From NCBI GenBank assembly GCA_900095095.1, contig FMBT01000331.1, positions 186,001 through 250,000 on the forward strand: DNA of 64,000 bases, in the 5' to 3' direction. The notes under the pieces are model-generated. The model did no database searches. It was not told where the DNA came from and worked only from the letters and a program-made list of their open reading frames with translations. Shown here in pieces: positions 45,984-56,600 of this stretch (positions are counted from its first letter, which is position 1; each line of letters opens with the position of its first letter). This DNA comes from Fragilariopsis cylindrus CCMP1102. Its lineage: Eukaryota > Bacillariophyta > Bacillariophyceae > Bacillariales > Bacillariaceae. The translations under genes were made by a program, and so were the position numbers.

Positions 45984-47321
45984 ATGTTAGTCGGGACAGT
46001 AGCGACTGCTTGTACGTCGATTCTTATATTGAGCATCGTCGCCGTCGATATTACCGTCGCCACCGCTTGGGTCTTACCAACTACGACACGGACGAGTACA
46101 AAGGCGAGTACGACACACAACGACAACACACGACAACCACTAAACAGTAACCATCACAATAACCAATATTGTCTCTTCTACTCAAACCGACGACAGCAAT
46201 CACATGCATCGTGTTTTCGTCTTTTTATGTCAATGGCTGAAGAAAAAACGACGTCAGAAGAAGAAACGAAATCATCATCATCATCGTCATCGCTGTCATT
46301 TCTTGACGACGAGGAATGGAAAATTGTAAAAGAGGTACACATACAGGCCACCGCCGCAGCCTTAGCAGATGAGAAAGAAGAAGAAAATGCATCATTTCAA
46401 AATGCAGCTGAAACAATCTTCCCCAGTTTGTCTCCTGCATTGATAATGAAATTACGCAATGGTGAAGAATTAATTGCAGTGAGTAAGAGTAAGGCAGAGG
46501 ATGATGATAATGATGACAAACAACTTTTAAATGTGTTTTTAGATTTATCAATGGCACTTAATGCAATGACCGATCGTCGTCTTGAGGATGCACGTAACAC
46601 ATTAGAACAATTATTGAATGCAGGTGAAATTAAAAAATTAGATGCATTAATTGGAAATTCTGCAAGGAAATCAAAACTGGATGTTGCATTCTTTCAGGTA
46701 TTACAAATGAATTTACGAGATGCATCCGTAGAAGCTCAACAAGCAGAAGCAGAAGCAGATGCAGTGGAAGCGAAAGCGGAGTAGAAGCAGCGGAAGTAGA
46801 AGGTGAAAATAATAAAGAAGGGGCAACAGCGTCCGCGAATAGGTATCAAATCTTACAACATATTTATACACGTTGTCAGGAAGAAGTAGAAAAGACTATT
46901 AATCCAGGAACAGCATTGTTAAACAAATTATTACGAACAGACGTTGATTCGATACGAACGAATCAATTAAATCATTATTTATTACCACCACCATCCACAA
47001 TTAAATCACCTGATGGGAAAGAAATAACTTTATCCGCCAACAGTAATAAAAAATCACTTGTATCACATACTGATTTTTGTGATGCTATTGGTATCGGTAT
47101 AAAACAAATTCGATCTGTTGAAAATCTGGTGCAACGAATGTCAATGCAGAAATTGCTGCCAACTTAGTCGAATCGATTCGTAAGGTTGCAATAGAAGCAC
47201 GATTTGTGATTGGAGAACATTATGGTGGAAATTCTACAGAGGTAATACAATTTGAAGAGTCATTAGAACCAGTATTCCGTCCACAACACCTGATAGTCCA
47301 TACATCCAAGGTGAATAATAG
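45984..47321 (+). CDS. Plastid-targeted protein of unknown function (frame-broken)
   Basis: I choose the ATG at 45984 because it yields a clean signal peptide (MLVGTVATACTSILILSIVA) ending at ITVATA|WVLP, with Trp at the cleavage site. This matches the bipartite plastid pattern of diatoms. The mature protein is helical and acidic, with NAAETIFPSLSPALIMKLRN, LLNVFLDLSMALNAMTD, ARNTLEQLLNAGE and a Gln/Ala/Glu-rich coiled coil. Beyond 46784 the similarity in style continues in another frame (YQILQHIYTRCQEEVEKTI, GTALLNKLLRTDV, HTDFCDAIGIGI, then EIAANLVESIRKV and RFVIGEHYGG). It ends near 47321 (PYIQGE). About three single missing bases (near 46784, 47130 and 47300) account for the breaks. No family recognised. 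Confidence 0.6.
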
Positions 47322-47511
47322 AATGAATGAATATAATATAATAAAATAAAAACAACAGCTCATACATGTATAGCTTCGAGTACGGCACGGGAAGGTGCCA
47401 AATGAGTAGTAATAACAACTTGTTTTGCTATTATCTTTATCTAGAACCTAAAAGAGATGAAATGAAAACAATTTGAACAGTAATAATAATAAATCAATTA
47501 AAATGCATGTA

Positions 47512-47761
47512 CAGTCTACTCGCGTTAAGAAATACAGGTAGTGTAAACCGATTTTTATGCATTTCTTATAGAGAGTGTGTTTGTTATGATTTCACGTACG
47601 GCTAGGGTTAGGGTGGTTAAGGCGATCAATGAGTTTTATCGTGATCCATTGAGTCAGTCACTACACGGGACCAACTACAGGCCAAATCACGTGTAAACCA
47701 ATCTGTGTATTTCATAGCGAGTGTATTTGTTAAATGTGTATTTCTTATCGCGAGTAGACTG
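47512..47761. mobile_element. Tc1/mariner-like MITE, 250 bp
   Basis: The left end begins CAGTCTACTCGCGTTAAGAA and the right end reads inward as CAGTCTACTCGCGATAAGAA. The inverted match extends about 26 bp with two differences. TA dinucleotides flank both sides (47510-47511 and 47762-47763), as expected for Tc1/mariner target duplication. There is no open frame of note inside. The centre carries AGGGTTAGGG (about 47604-47613) and two similar subterminal stretches (TGTGTTTGTTATG and TGTATTTGTTAAATG). Confidence 0.72.
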
Positions 47762-47941
47762 TAGTACATATCTATGTAGTAGAAGTCCTAGCAGATCGAA
47801 TGATCTTTATCTATTTACGGAGCATTAGATGGGGGTTAAGGTTACTTTAGTAGATTATTCGAGTTACAGGAGCTATTACCTTCAGGAGGAAGCTACAACA
47901 GTAACTTTTGTTTGTTTGGTTTATTTTAGGCACCGGCAAAG

Positions 47942-48193
47942 CTAATTTTCTGTTGCTATTGATGTGACAGACCTTGCTGTTGTGGTATTTGAATAGAGAT
48001 TATCCATCGCGCTACTCGTTATACCATTCATCATTGGATGATGGGAAAGAAAAAAAGTTAAGAATGCGTGATTGTTATTTCTCACTTCTTGAGTATTCAC
48101 ACAGTAATAAGTGACTTGACGAAATCCCATATTCTTTCTTTTATGGGTCATACGGATACGACCAACCCGGTGGGTTTTTTGGCAAGATGACAT
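47942..48193 (-). CDS. Small open frame, basic, unrecognised
   Basis: An 83-codon frame starting MSSCQKTHRVGRIRMTHK and continuing KRKNMGFRQVTYYCVN. The first half is rich in Lys/Arg and has a ribosomal-protein flavour. I cannot place it, and the second half (Ser/Thr/Asn) looks non-coding. It lies downstream of the thioredoxin stop. Treat it as doubtful. Confidence 0.25.
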   Translation of the reverse strand: MSSCQKTHRVGRIRMTHKRKNMGFRQVTYYCVNTQEVRNNNHAFLTFFLSHHPMMNGITSSAMDNLYSNTTTARSVTSIATEN

Positions 48194-48362
48194 TTATTAT
48201 TTTGTATGATAATGATACATCTACTACACTTTACAATTGTAGCACTGGAAAAACCATGATTCGATGGGCATAATAATTTGATTCTTAAAAAGTGCTTTTG
48301 TTTCGTCTCAACATAATGCAACTAACTCTGACGCCCCTGCTACTTCAAAGGAACGTAAAGTA

Positions 48363-49715
48363 TCATAATATACTAAGGAAAGACTCATCAGTGGTGAGAT
48401 CCTTTCTGTTTCTTTTTGACGTTGACGTTGTCTTTGCATTACCATCAGCATTGTTATCATCATTATTCGATTTGTGATGATGTGGTGACGTCGATAAAAC
48501 TTTAATAATACCTTCATCCATATCGTTATCTTTATTGTTCTTGTTATTCACACCATCATCGTCATTATTGTTGTTGTTAGATGGAGAAGATGGTGTTGTT
48601 GAATAATATACCTCACATTCACGATTTGCATACGATCGAATGATCCGTCTAAAATTTGAAAATTTATTCTTATTAATTTTCAATTCTTCTACTAAAGTGC
48701 TAGCAGAAGATGAAAATGAAGAAGAAGAAGAGACAGTACAAGTAGTACTCGTCAACTTATTATCATCATTGTGACAATCATTGTTGTAATATATATGTGC
48801 ATACGGTAAGGATGGTATATTTAATCCTTTATGCAAGTATGCATTATCTTTCGTTAATGGTACCTCAACAAATTTAACAACATCGGATGGAAATTCTTGT
48901 CCTAATCGATGATAATTCCCTTCAATGGACTTACATGCCTTACACCAAGTAGCATAAAAACGAACAACAACTATAGCAGAATCCTTTGCATCAACAACCT
49001 CATCCTTATATTGTTGTATATCAGTAACTTGAATCATTGGTGGTGGACGTGTACGACGACGGGTACTGTTGTTCGTACGTTTACTGCTTGTGCTTGTGCT
49101 TACACTTGTACTTGTACTTGCACTTGTGCTTGTAGCTGGTGTTGTTTTAGTTTTTGATATTATCGATAAAGGTGAGTATCCAGCATCAACATCATCCAGA
49201 TGATTTCGATCTTGATGGCATGTTTGTCTTTGTCTTTTTTGTGGAAACAATCTACGTTTTTGTTGTATAATCCTTGAGAAGAATCCACCCTTAACAGAAC
49301 TTCCTTCTCCTCCTCCTTCTCCTTCTCTTCTTCCACCAACCACCATTCGATTAAAAACAAGCAGGGGTGATTTTGTTGTTGTTTTAATACTACGATGATC
49401 CGTATTCGATTCAGGTGAAGGAGACGGATTCGTGATTCTACCAAAACGTCCATGTTCGCGTTTATTATTGGTAGTGTGCTGATGATGGTGAGAAGCCCTT
49501 GTTGTTGTTGTTGTTGTTAAGGATGTTGATGTTGTTGGAGGTGCTTGCCTTCGATGATGTGATGATGTTATTAAAAATAATGCATCAACAGTAATAAACA
49601 CATTATTATCACTATTGATCAAACCCGTTGATACTACCGCTACTGCTACTACTAGCAGTAGTAGCAATCCCAACGAGGAGTATTGGCATCGGAAAACAGC
49701 CAACAATTGATTCAT
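48363..49715 (-). CDS. Thioredoxin-domain protein, probably plastid-targeted
   Basis: A single 450-residue frame. The signal peptide (LGLLLLLVVAVAVVSTGLI) is followed by a likely cleavage at VDA|LFLITSS, with Leu-Phe at the site, and a long Ser/Thr/Arg-rich transit region. The thioredoxin fold lies at about residues 225-330: AIVVVRFYATWCKACKSIE (active site WCKAC, Cys about 257 and 260), VVKFVEVPLTKDN and the cis-Pro loop NIPSLPYAHIYY. The spacer Lys-Ala instead of Gly-Pro makes this an atypical thioredoxin, so its redox potential may differ. The C-terminal third is Asn/Asp/Ser low complexity with no known domain. No frame break. Confidence 0.8.
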   Translation of the reverse strand: MNQLLAVFRCQYSSLGLLLLLVVAVAVVSTGLINSDNNVFITVDALFLITSSHHRRQAPPTTSTSLTTTTTTRASHHHQHTTNNKREHGRFGRITNPSPSPESNTDHRSIKTTTKSPLLVFNRMVVGGRREGEGGGEGSSVKGGFFSRIIQQKRRLFPQKRQRQTCHQDRNHLDDVDAGYSPLSIISKTKTTPATSTSASTSTSVSTSTSSKRTNNSTRRRTRPPPMIQVTDIQQYKDEVVDAKDSAIVVVRFYATWCKACKSIEGNYHRLGQEFPSDVVKFVEVPLTKDNAYLHKGLNIPSLPYAHIYYNNDCHNDDNKLTSTTCTVSSSSSFSSSASTLVEELKINKNKFSNFRRIIRSYANRECEVYYSTTPSSPSNNNNNDDDGVNNKNNKDNDMDEGIIKVLSTSPHHHKSNNDDNNADGNAKTTSTSKRNRKDLTTDESFLSIL

Positions 49716-50668
49716 TATTTTAAGTTGTAGCTACGCACTGTTAAGATAATAAACAAATTACGTACTACTGTACGGGTAGGACTACTACTCGTAGTTTATG
49801 ATTAGTTCTTTAGAGACAGAAATGAATCAATCGATAACAAGATGATTGGTTGCTATGTATAATGGGATAGTAGTGGCAATCTCTTATTGCTCTGCGTAGA
49901 GTGAATGCGATACTAAAGATAGTAGTATTAGAATATTAATTTTGTGTGGTCGTCGTTTCTAAAATGCCATTGAATGGAAAAAATAAATGTCGTTATTTTT
50001 TACTGTATTAGATTTATGTGAAGTAAAGAATGTTTGTATGCTGTTTTTGTACGGTATATTTTGCTGCTTGGAAGTGCGACCCCGTACAGTAATACAGTAC
50101 AGCTGATTTGCTCTTTTGTTCGATTGATTCATTCGCTCGCACTTTCGAACTTCACACGACTTCTTGCGTTGGCGCTTGCTTTTATTTATGCATGATTGGT
50201 ATGGTGATGCTCTCCGTCACGACATAAACGACATCAACACGTCATGACATCGCACCTTGGCTGTTCACACAAAGAAAAACAATTATCAACATAGTTTCAT
50301 CGACTCAATCGACTAGTAAAACCTTTAAAAAAATTCAAACGTGGTGTCAATTCTGACATCTTTTTCAACCTACCTTTTTCAAAAAAAACTGACCTCCTTT
50401 TTTTCAAACGTGGTTTCTATTCTGTTTACACCACCGATTTACCGATTTGTACAGTATTTTATTTTCATCGATCACACATCCAAATAATAAGTTACTTTCG
50501 TAGAATAGATCATGAAGCTACCCAGGTGTGCTACCGGGGTATGACAGTACTTATTACAATACGATTCTCGCACTTCCTGTGTACATGTGTATGCTAAGTG
50601 AGCTAGATTACGACATCAATTTGCTTGCGTTTCGTAATTGAAAATTGTACCAACAGATACAGTAGTGG
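49716..50668. promoter_or_regulatory. Divergent intergenic region
   Basis: About 950 bp between the thioredoxin gene (minus) and the cupin/SET-like gene (plus). A two-copy motif of CTTTTT(T)CAAACGTGGT-type sequence lies near 50320-50420 (AAATTCAAACGTGGTGTCAATTCTG and TTTTCAAACGTGGTTTCTATTCTG). No gene seen. Confidence 0.45.
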
Positions 50669-51153
50669 ATGACAGACATGACGCCATCACAACAACGGCA
50701 ACGGCAACAACAACAACAACAACAACGGCAACAACCATTGTCATTGTCATTGTCGTCATTCTCATTCTTTGAACGTATCAATGATGTTGATACGTTATCA
50801 CCAGATGATTTTCTTGATCGATTTGAAAAATATGGTTTCTTTTGGTTTAAAGGTACTTCTTCCAGTAGTAGTACAAAGGGTGAAACAATACTTAATTTTA
50901 TCAAAGAACATGCCGTTGCTTGCGAAAAAAGTTGGACGGTAGAAAATCATGGAAATGGTAGTAGTAGTAGTAGTAGTAGTAGAGGTAGGGACAGTAGTGG
51001 TAACAGTAGTAGTAGTAATGGTAACAAGAAAAAGATGAAACAAATAACAACTCTTTCTTCTCCTCCTCCGAGAATTGTTACTCCTCAAACATTATGTAAT
51101 TTTACCGGAACAAATGAATCATTTTACGTATCGACAATCGTTCATCGGAAGCC

Positions 51154-51186
<33 letters not shown>

Positions 51187-52555
51187 TCAACACGAAAATG
51201 ACGGTGACGATGGCAGTGACGACAAGATTGATGATAATAATGATACTTCCCTGTCTAATGTGTCGTCATCGACGACGGCGTATCGTTGTTTGATAGATAT
51301 GCTTCCTAAATTTGATAATGTATTTGAAGACATTTATGAGACAGGTGATCCTTCCGGTTTGTGGATGTTTATCGGCCATCATGGTGTTTCATCGAGAAAT
51401 AATAATAATAGTAAAACTAAAAAGAAAAGTAATGGTGATGATGATGATGATGATGATGACGATGATAAAAAGAGGAAACGAAAACGATCCGATAACGCTA
51501 ACAATGCAAATGATAGTAATGATAATAATGACTCCATACCAATAACATCAAAGATGATTGGTCGTGCTGAGCATGTTGATGAAGTTACACATTCTGGTAC
51601 GTATCATATTCAGATTGCTGGAACAAAAACATGGTGGATCCGTCCACATCCAGATTGTTCCTTTTTGAATGAAGAACTATCATCATTAGTATCATCTTCT
51701 TCATCATCATCATTAGACAATACTAATCATAATAATAATAGTAATTGTTTTAGTAGAATGAAAATTAATGTTGAAGAAGGTGATGTCTTCGTTTTGAATA
51801 CAAAGATTTGGTACCACAATACTGAACTGGAATATACGCCTACCAAACTGTCGCCGAGCAACAACAACAACAACAACAATGAATCAAATTCAAATTCATC
51901 ATCAGGAGGAGAATGGTCGATCAGTATAGCACAAGATTTTTACTTACCCGTACCTTGTCCTAAAGATGTTTCAAAAGGCGACGTCGTCTATGGATTCGTT
52001 GATAATGACGACGATGACGATGATGATGACGAGAATAATATTGACGATGGGGATAATGACGAAATTCCGGATGAAATTCCAAGAAGTGATAGTCCCAATT
52101 GTGTTTTGGTTGAAATTGAGATGGGAGAATGTAACAACGATGATGATAATGATAGTGATAATGATGGTGAAAAAATTGCGCTAATCGCATTGCGTAATAT
52201 CATCGAGGGCGAATCACTGTCGATTGCATTTGACGATCAAGATGGGGGTGATGATCAATTAGGTAATGCAAATGAACAAATCGATCCACGAATTATTTCT
52301 GAACAGTATTGGACAACAAATCAAATTGTTTTACGGGGAGAAAATCGTATCCCCAATGATATACCAAGGAGTTATGAACCGAATTGTCAACTGATCGAAA
52401 TAGATGATACCGATGGTGGTGGTGGTAATGTTTGTTTAGCGTTACGTGCGCTGATGGATATTCCAATTGGAGGAGTCTTCTGTATCTCTCCTGACGATGA
52501 CGAAGAATATGAAGAAGTTGAAGTCGATCTTGGAACCGGTGAGCTAGTAACATAA
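50669..52555 (+). CDS. Cupin/JmjC-like protein with two C-terminal SET-like motifs
   Basis: A single 628-residue frame starting with a Gln/Arg tract. A central region reads like an Fe(II)-dependent cupin: GLWMFIGHHG, then HVDEVTHSGTYHIQIAGTK (HxD about residue 300, followed by the strand typical of JmjC-like folds) and KINVEEGDVFVLNTKIWYHN with a possible distal His. The C-terminal third has two copies of a SET-type segment: DEIPRSDSPNCVLVEIE (about 475) and NDIPRSYEPNCQLIEID (about 570). Each is followed by ALRNIIEGE or ALMDIPIGG, like the NHxCxPN...ALRDIxxGEEL tail of SET methyltransferases. The upstream SET core (cofactor motifs) is not visible. Asp, Ser, Asn and Gln repeats interrupt all domains. 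Function unknown. Confidence 0.6.
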
Positions 52556-52607
52556 AATGAACAACAATGAACAAGGAATGGAATAGAATATAGTAAGTAC
52601 TTGTGTC

Positions 52608-52790
52608 TTATGTTGTTGGGGGTGTGGTATGCATTGGAAAATAACAGTGCGACGTATCCTCCAAAATTTTAGTACTGAGTAAAATAAGAATTGAAGCACC
52701 AAATATCATAGAATAATACAGTCCATAGCTAGGACCTATATTCAGATCTTTTGTCATTACATTAGCTTCATTTTGACACCATACCTGCAT
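52608..52790 (-). CDS. Short open frame with one membrane helix, doubtful
   Basis: A 60-codon frame (MQVWCQNEANVMTK ...) with one hydrophobic helix, YGLYYSMIFGASILILLS. The frame remains open for a few codons upstream (PPEG). It could be the last exon of a small membrane protein or chance. No family recognised. Confidence 0.25.
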   Translation of the reverse strand: MQVWCQNEANVMTKDLNIGPSYGLYYSMIFGASILILLSTKILEDTSHCYFPMHTTPPTT

Positions 52791-53678
52791 ACCTTCTGGT
52801 GGGGTTCAAATATTACTTAGTCACGATCGAAAAATTATTAAATCACATATAAATACTTCGAAGTACTGTAATGATCATGACATAGTAATGTACGTACTTC
52901 AATAATCAATAGTCAATCAACTAATCAATTCTACTACTAAACCAAAATGGATGGAACTTAATATAAACAGTAGTGGAATTAATATGTAGTAACACTGCTG
53001 TAGTAGGTTAGCCTAAACAAAAAAATGAATGCAGTAGATATTGTAGGTTTGACTTTGATCAAACAAGACAAAAAGGACATCATGCAAAAAGACTACTCTC
53101 GGTGGGGGTCGAACCCACGACCTTGGGTTTATTAGACCCACGCTCTAACCAACTGAGCTACGAAAGCGGAATTATTTCATATACATTGTGGAATATTTAC
53201 AGTACATTCAATTAAGTTTTGATTGAATAGTCTTTTGGATTTACTAGCATTGTACGGTACATAACTTTTTTTGCAATCAAGTTACAACATACAAAAATAC
53301 AAGAATATCGATAAAAGATAAAAAGCAATAGATAATATCCAATGAAGAGTTGTGACACCACGATAGTCGATTTGGCATGTAGTAGCTAGAAACTAGCTAG
53401 CTAGTAGATCTACAACTGTCAACAGCAACCACGAAATTTCCATCATGAACAAATTACAAAACCTTGCTAAGCGAGACTACAGTACAAACTGTTCAATACA
53501 CTAATTTCGTGTTAATGTAATTTTCAATTATATTTTAGTTCAGATTTTATTTTTTTATGTACGTATGTATTATTAGTAGTTATTAGTGGAATAAATTTAT
53601 TTAAGAGCTCGTTTTGTTTTCATTTTCATTTTCGTTTTCATGTCGGATATTCAATTAATATATTATTATGTAAACGTT
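52791..53678. other. Intergenic with one tRNA gene
   Basis: About 890 bp of AT-rich sequence. The only recognisable feature is tRNA-Ile at 53094-53167. A palindromic CTAGCTAG-rich stretch lies at 53382-53405. Confidence 0.5.
53094..53167 (-). tRNA. tRNA-Ile (anticodon AAU)
   Basis: On the minus strand the cloverleaf folds completely: acceptor GCTTTCG/CGAGAGT (with G-T pairs), D arm GCTC...GAGC, anticodon arm TGGGT-CTAATAA-ACCCA, and T arm GTGGG-TTCGACC-CCCAC with an intact B box GGTTCGACC. The anticodon loop gives AAU, the standard eukaryotic Ile acceptor for AUU (A34 read as inosine). No intron. A TTTTT run right after the 3' end is a Pol III terminator. Confidence 0.93.
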
Positions 53679-56600
53679 CTACATTTTTGAAGAAGCGTAT
53701 CCACCGACACACGGTCCGCAATAATCCTTAGGATAGAAGCGAAGGGCGTCGGAATCAGGTTCAGGTACACAGAATGTCTTGTATCCATCACGAGCCGAAT
53801 AGTGACACACATGGACCTTGTCACTGGTAGGACCACAAGGGTAATCTTCAACAACACAAAAATGATCTTCTGCGTCATTAGTTTCAGCGTGTCCGGTCAA
53901 TGATTCAAATTCTTCCGTGCTTCCATCCTTGTTGTTGTTTTTGTTCTTGATCTTCTCGGCAAGGTTGCGTCGTACTAATCCATCCGGCAGACCACTATTG
54001 ATAGGAGGTGAAGTGGGTGGGATTGTGACAGACACTGCGTCTTCGGGACATGGATCTACACATGGCAATTTGAATGTATATTGGACGGTACGGCATTGGT
54101 CACCTGCGTGACAACATTCTGGAATTTCTGCATTATCAGTTTGATCCAAGAAGGGTGTAACATCACTGCAATCAGTCATCCAGATATTAATAACACTAAT
54201 CTTTGCGTTATGCATACATTGAGCCATGAATTCCATTTCAACTGCCTCCACGACGTTTTCTTCTTCCAAACATTCCGTCTCACCAAAGGATCCAGTGTGG
54301 TATTCGGTGAAAACACTCGAGACTGTGCTACCAAAAGTATTCACGACCTTGAATGCTACATGAGTAGTGTTCTGGAATGTGATAGTGATCGGTGATGCAG
54401 GGTACATTGTTTCTCCGTCGTTAGAAATCAAGATAGGTACGGATTCAGGACATGTTGGTGGAAGAATTAATTCGACGATCTCGCTTGGTTTCGAACTTGG
54501 TGTTAAAGTCGGACTAGAGGACGGCGAGGTAGTTGGAGTTGCGGTGGGAGTTGCAGAAGGCGAGGAAGTTGGAGTTGCGGTGGGAGTTGCAGAAGGCGAG
54601 GAGTTGGAGTTGCAGTGGGAGTTGCAGAAGGCGAGGAAGTTGGACTCGCACTAGGTTTGGTACTGTCAGTAGGAGACTCGGATGGTGCAGAACTTGGGAA
54701 GTAACTTCCACTAGGAGCAGCTGATGGTTCTCCACATTCGACAGTGACGGTTTCACAAGGAATTTCAACTCTGTATGCACAGAATTTGTAGTCACCACCC
54801 ATTTCGGACAAAGTATCAACATTACAGGCATCACATTGATCTGCTTCGAATTCTTCATCCATATACACGACGACAGTTGCGGTGGCAAATCCTTCAATAC
54901 ATTCACCTTTCACATCTTCAGAATCTCCAAAAGTGACGTTGCTCTTAATGATACAAGAATCCATACCGGCTTCGATGGCAAGGCCTGCTTCTTCGAGGAT
55001 CCAGTTTTGGTTAACAGTAAAGTCAACCATATCGTTGGCAAAGTTTTGGTTGTTGATCACGATAGCATTCACAGGCATTGGGATAGTTTCCATTTCATCT
55101 CCACCGGTTGTCATACAAATAGACTCAACAATCTTGGGTTCTGCAGGCATGTAACAATCGGTAGGCATCATAGATTGAGTTGGGTTGTTGGTAGGAGATT
55201 CAGAAGGAGAGGCACTTGGGCTGCTAGTTGGTCCCCCACTTGGCGAGGAGCTCGGCGAAGCGGATGGAGATCCGCTAGGACTTGCACTAGGACCAGAAGT
55301 TGGACTAGATGAGGGTGCAGAGCTAGGAGAGCTAGTTGGACCACCAGATGGTGCTGCACTTGGACTAGAGGTTGGACCACCAGTTGGTGCAGCAGTAGGC
55401 GAATCACTTGGAGAAGCGCTGGGACTAGAGGTTGGACCACCAGTTGGTGCAGCAGTAGGCGAGTCACTTGGAGAAGCGCTGGGCGACGACGTAGGTTTGC
55501 TGCTTGGTGATTCAGAGGGATTGGCTGTTGGGCCTGCTGTTGGATTGGTAGATGGACTAGCACTGGGACTTGCAGATGGCGCTGGACTCTTTGTTGGGCT
55601 ATCAGATGGCGCAGAACTAGGGAAGTAACTTCCACTAGGAGCTTCACTAGGTGATCCAGTGGGTGCTGAAGTGGGTGATGATGAAGGCGTGGCAGTTGGT
55701 GATTTAGACGGACTAGTGGTTGGGCCTCCTGTTGGTGAAGAAGTTGGTGATGCAGTAGGACCTGAACTTGGTGATGCAGTAGGCGAAGAACTTGGTGATG
55801 CAGTAGGCGAAGAACTTGGTGATGTAGTAGGACCCGAACTTGGCGACGCAGAAGGCGATGCAGTTGGCGAATCACTTGGTGCAGAACTTGGTGAGCTTGA
55901 TGGACCATCAGTTGGGGAAGAACTAGGCGAATCACTCGGAGATGCAGTTGGTGCTGACGATGGTCCATTACTTGGACTTGCGGATGGTGATGATGTTGGT
56001 CCTCCTGTAGGACCCGACGAAGGAGAGGCACTTGGTGATTCAGAAGGACTGGCCGTTGGGCCTGCCGTTGGATTGGCAGATGGACTAGCACTGGGACTTG
56101 CAGATGGCGCTGGACTCTTTGTTGGGCTATCAGATGGAGCAGAACTTGGGAAGTAACTTCCACTAGGAGCTGAACTAGGTTCACCACATTCGACAGCAAT
56201 TTGTTCGCAAGGGATTTCAACACGGTAGGCACAGAAGTCGTATTCACCACCCATCGAAGCGAGAGCATCGACGTCGCATGCTTCACATTCTTCTGGATCA
56301 AATGATGCATCCATGTAGACTACAATAGTGGCAGTAGCAATACCATCAAGGCAAACCCCGTCGAAGTCTTCCGTAGATCCCAAAGTCATGTCGCCCATCA
56401 CCATACATTCATCCATACCGCTTCGGACAGCCATACCACCTTCTGCAACCCACTTTTGACTGACTTGAAAGTCAATTTTTTCACCTTCTAGGCTTGTAAC
56501 AACAAGCGCATTTTCAGGCATAAGTGTGGTATCAACTACGACGTCACCAGACATACAAACTGAAGCTAATACTTTGGGTGGTGCTGGCATGTAACATGCG

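Larger units (their letters stand above)
47322..48362. other. Intergenic region holding a MITE and one small open frame
   Basis: Between the 3' ends of the plastid-targeted unknown (plus) and the thioredoxin gene (minus). It contains the 250-bp MITE at 47512-47761 and a small minus-strand frame at 47942-48193 (both listed). Nothing else seen. Confidence 0.5.

Noticed and set aside
47598-47616. AGGGTTAGGG as a possible interstitial telomere
   Set aside because: Only two units, inside a MITE. This is too little to call a telomeric repeat.
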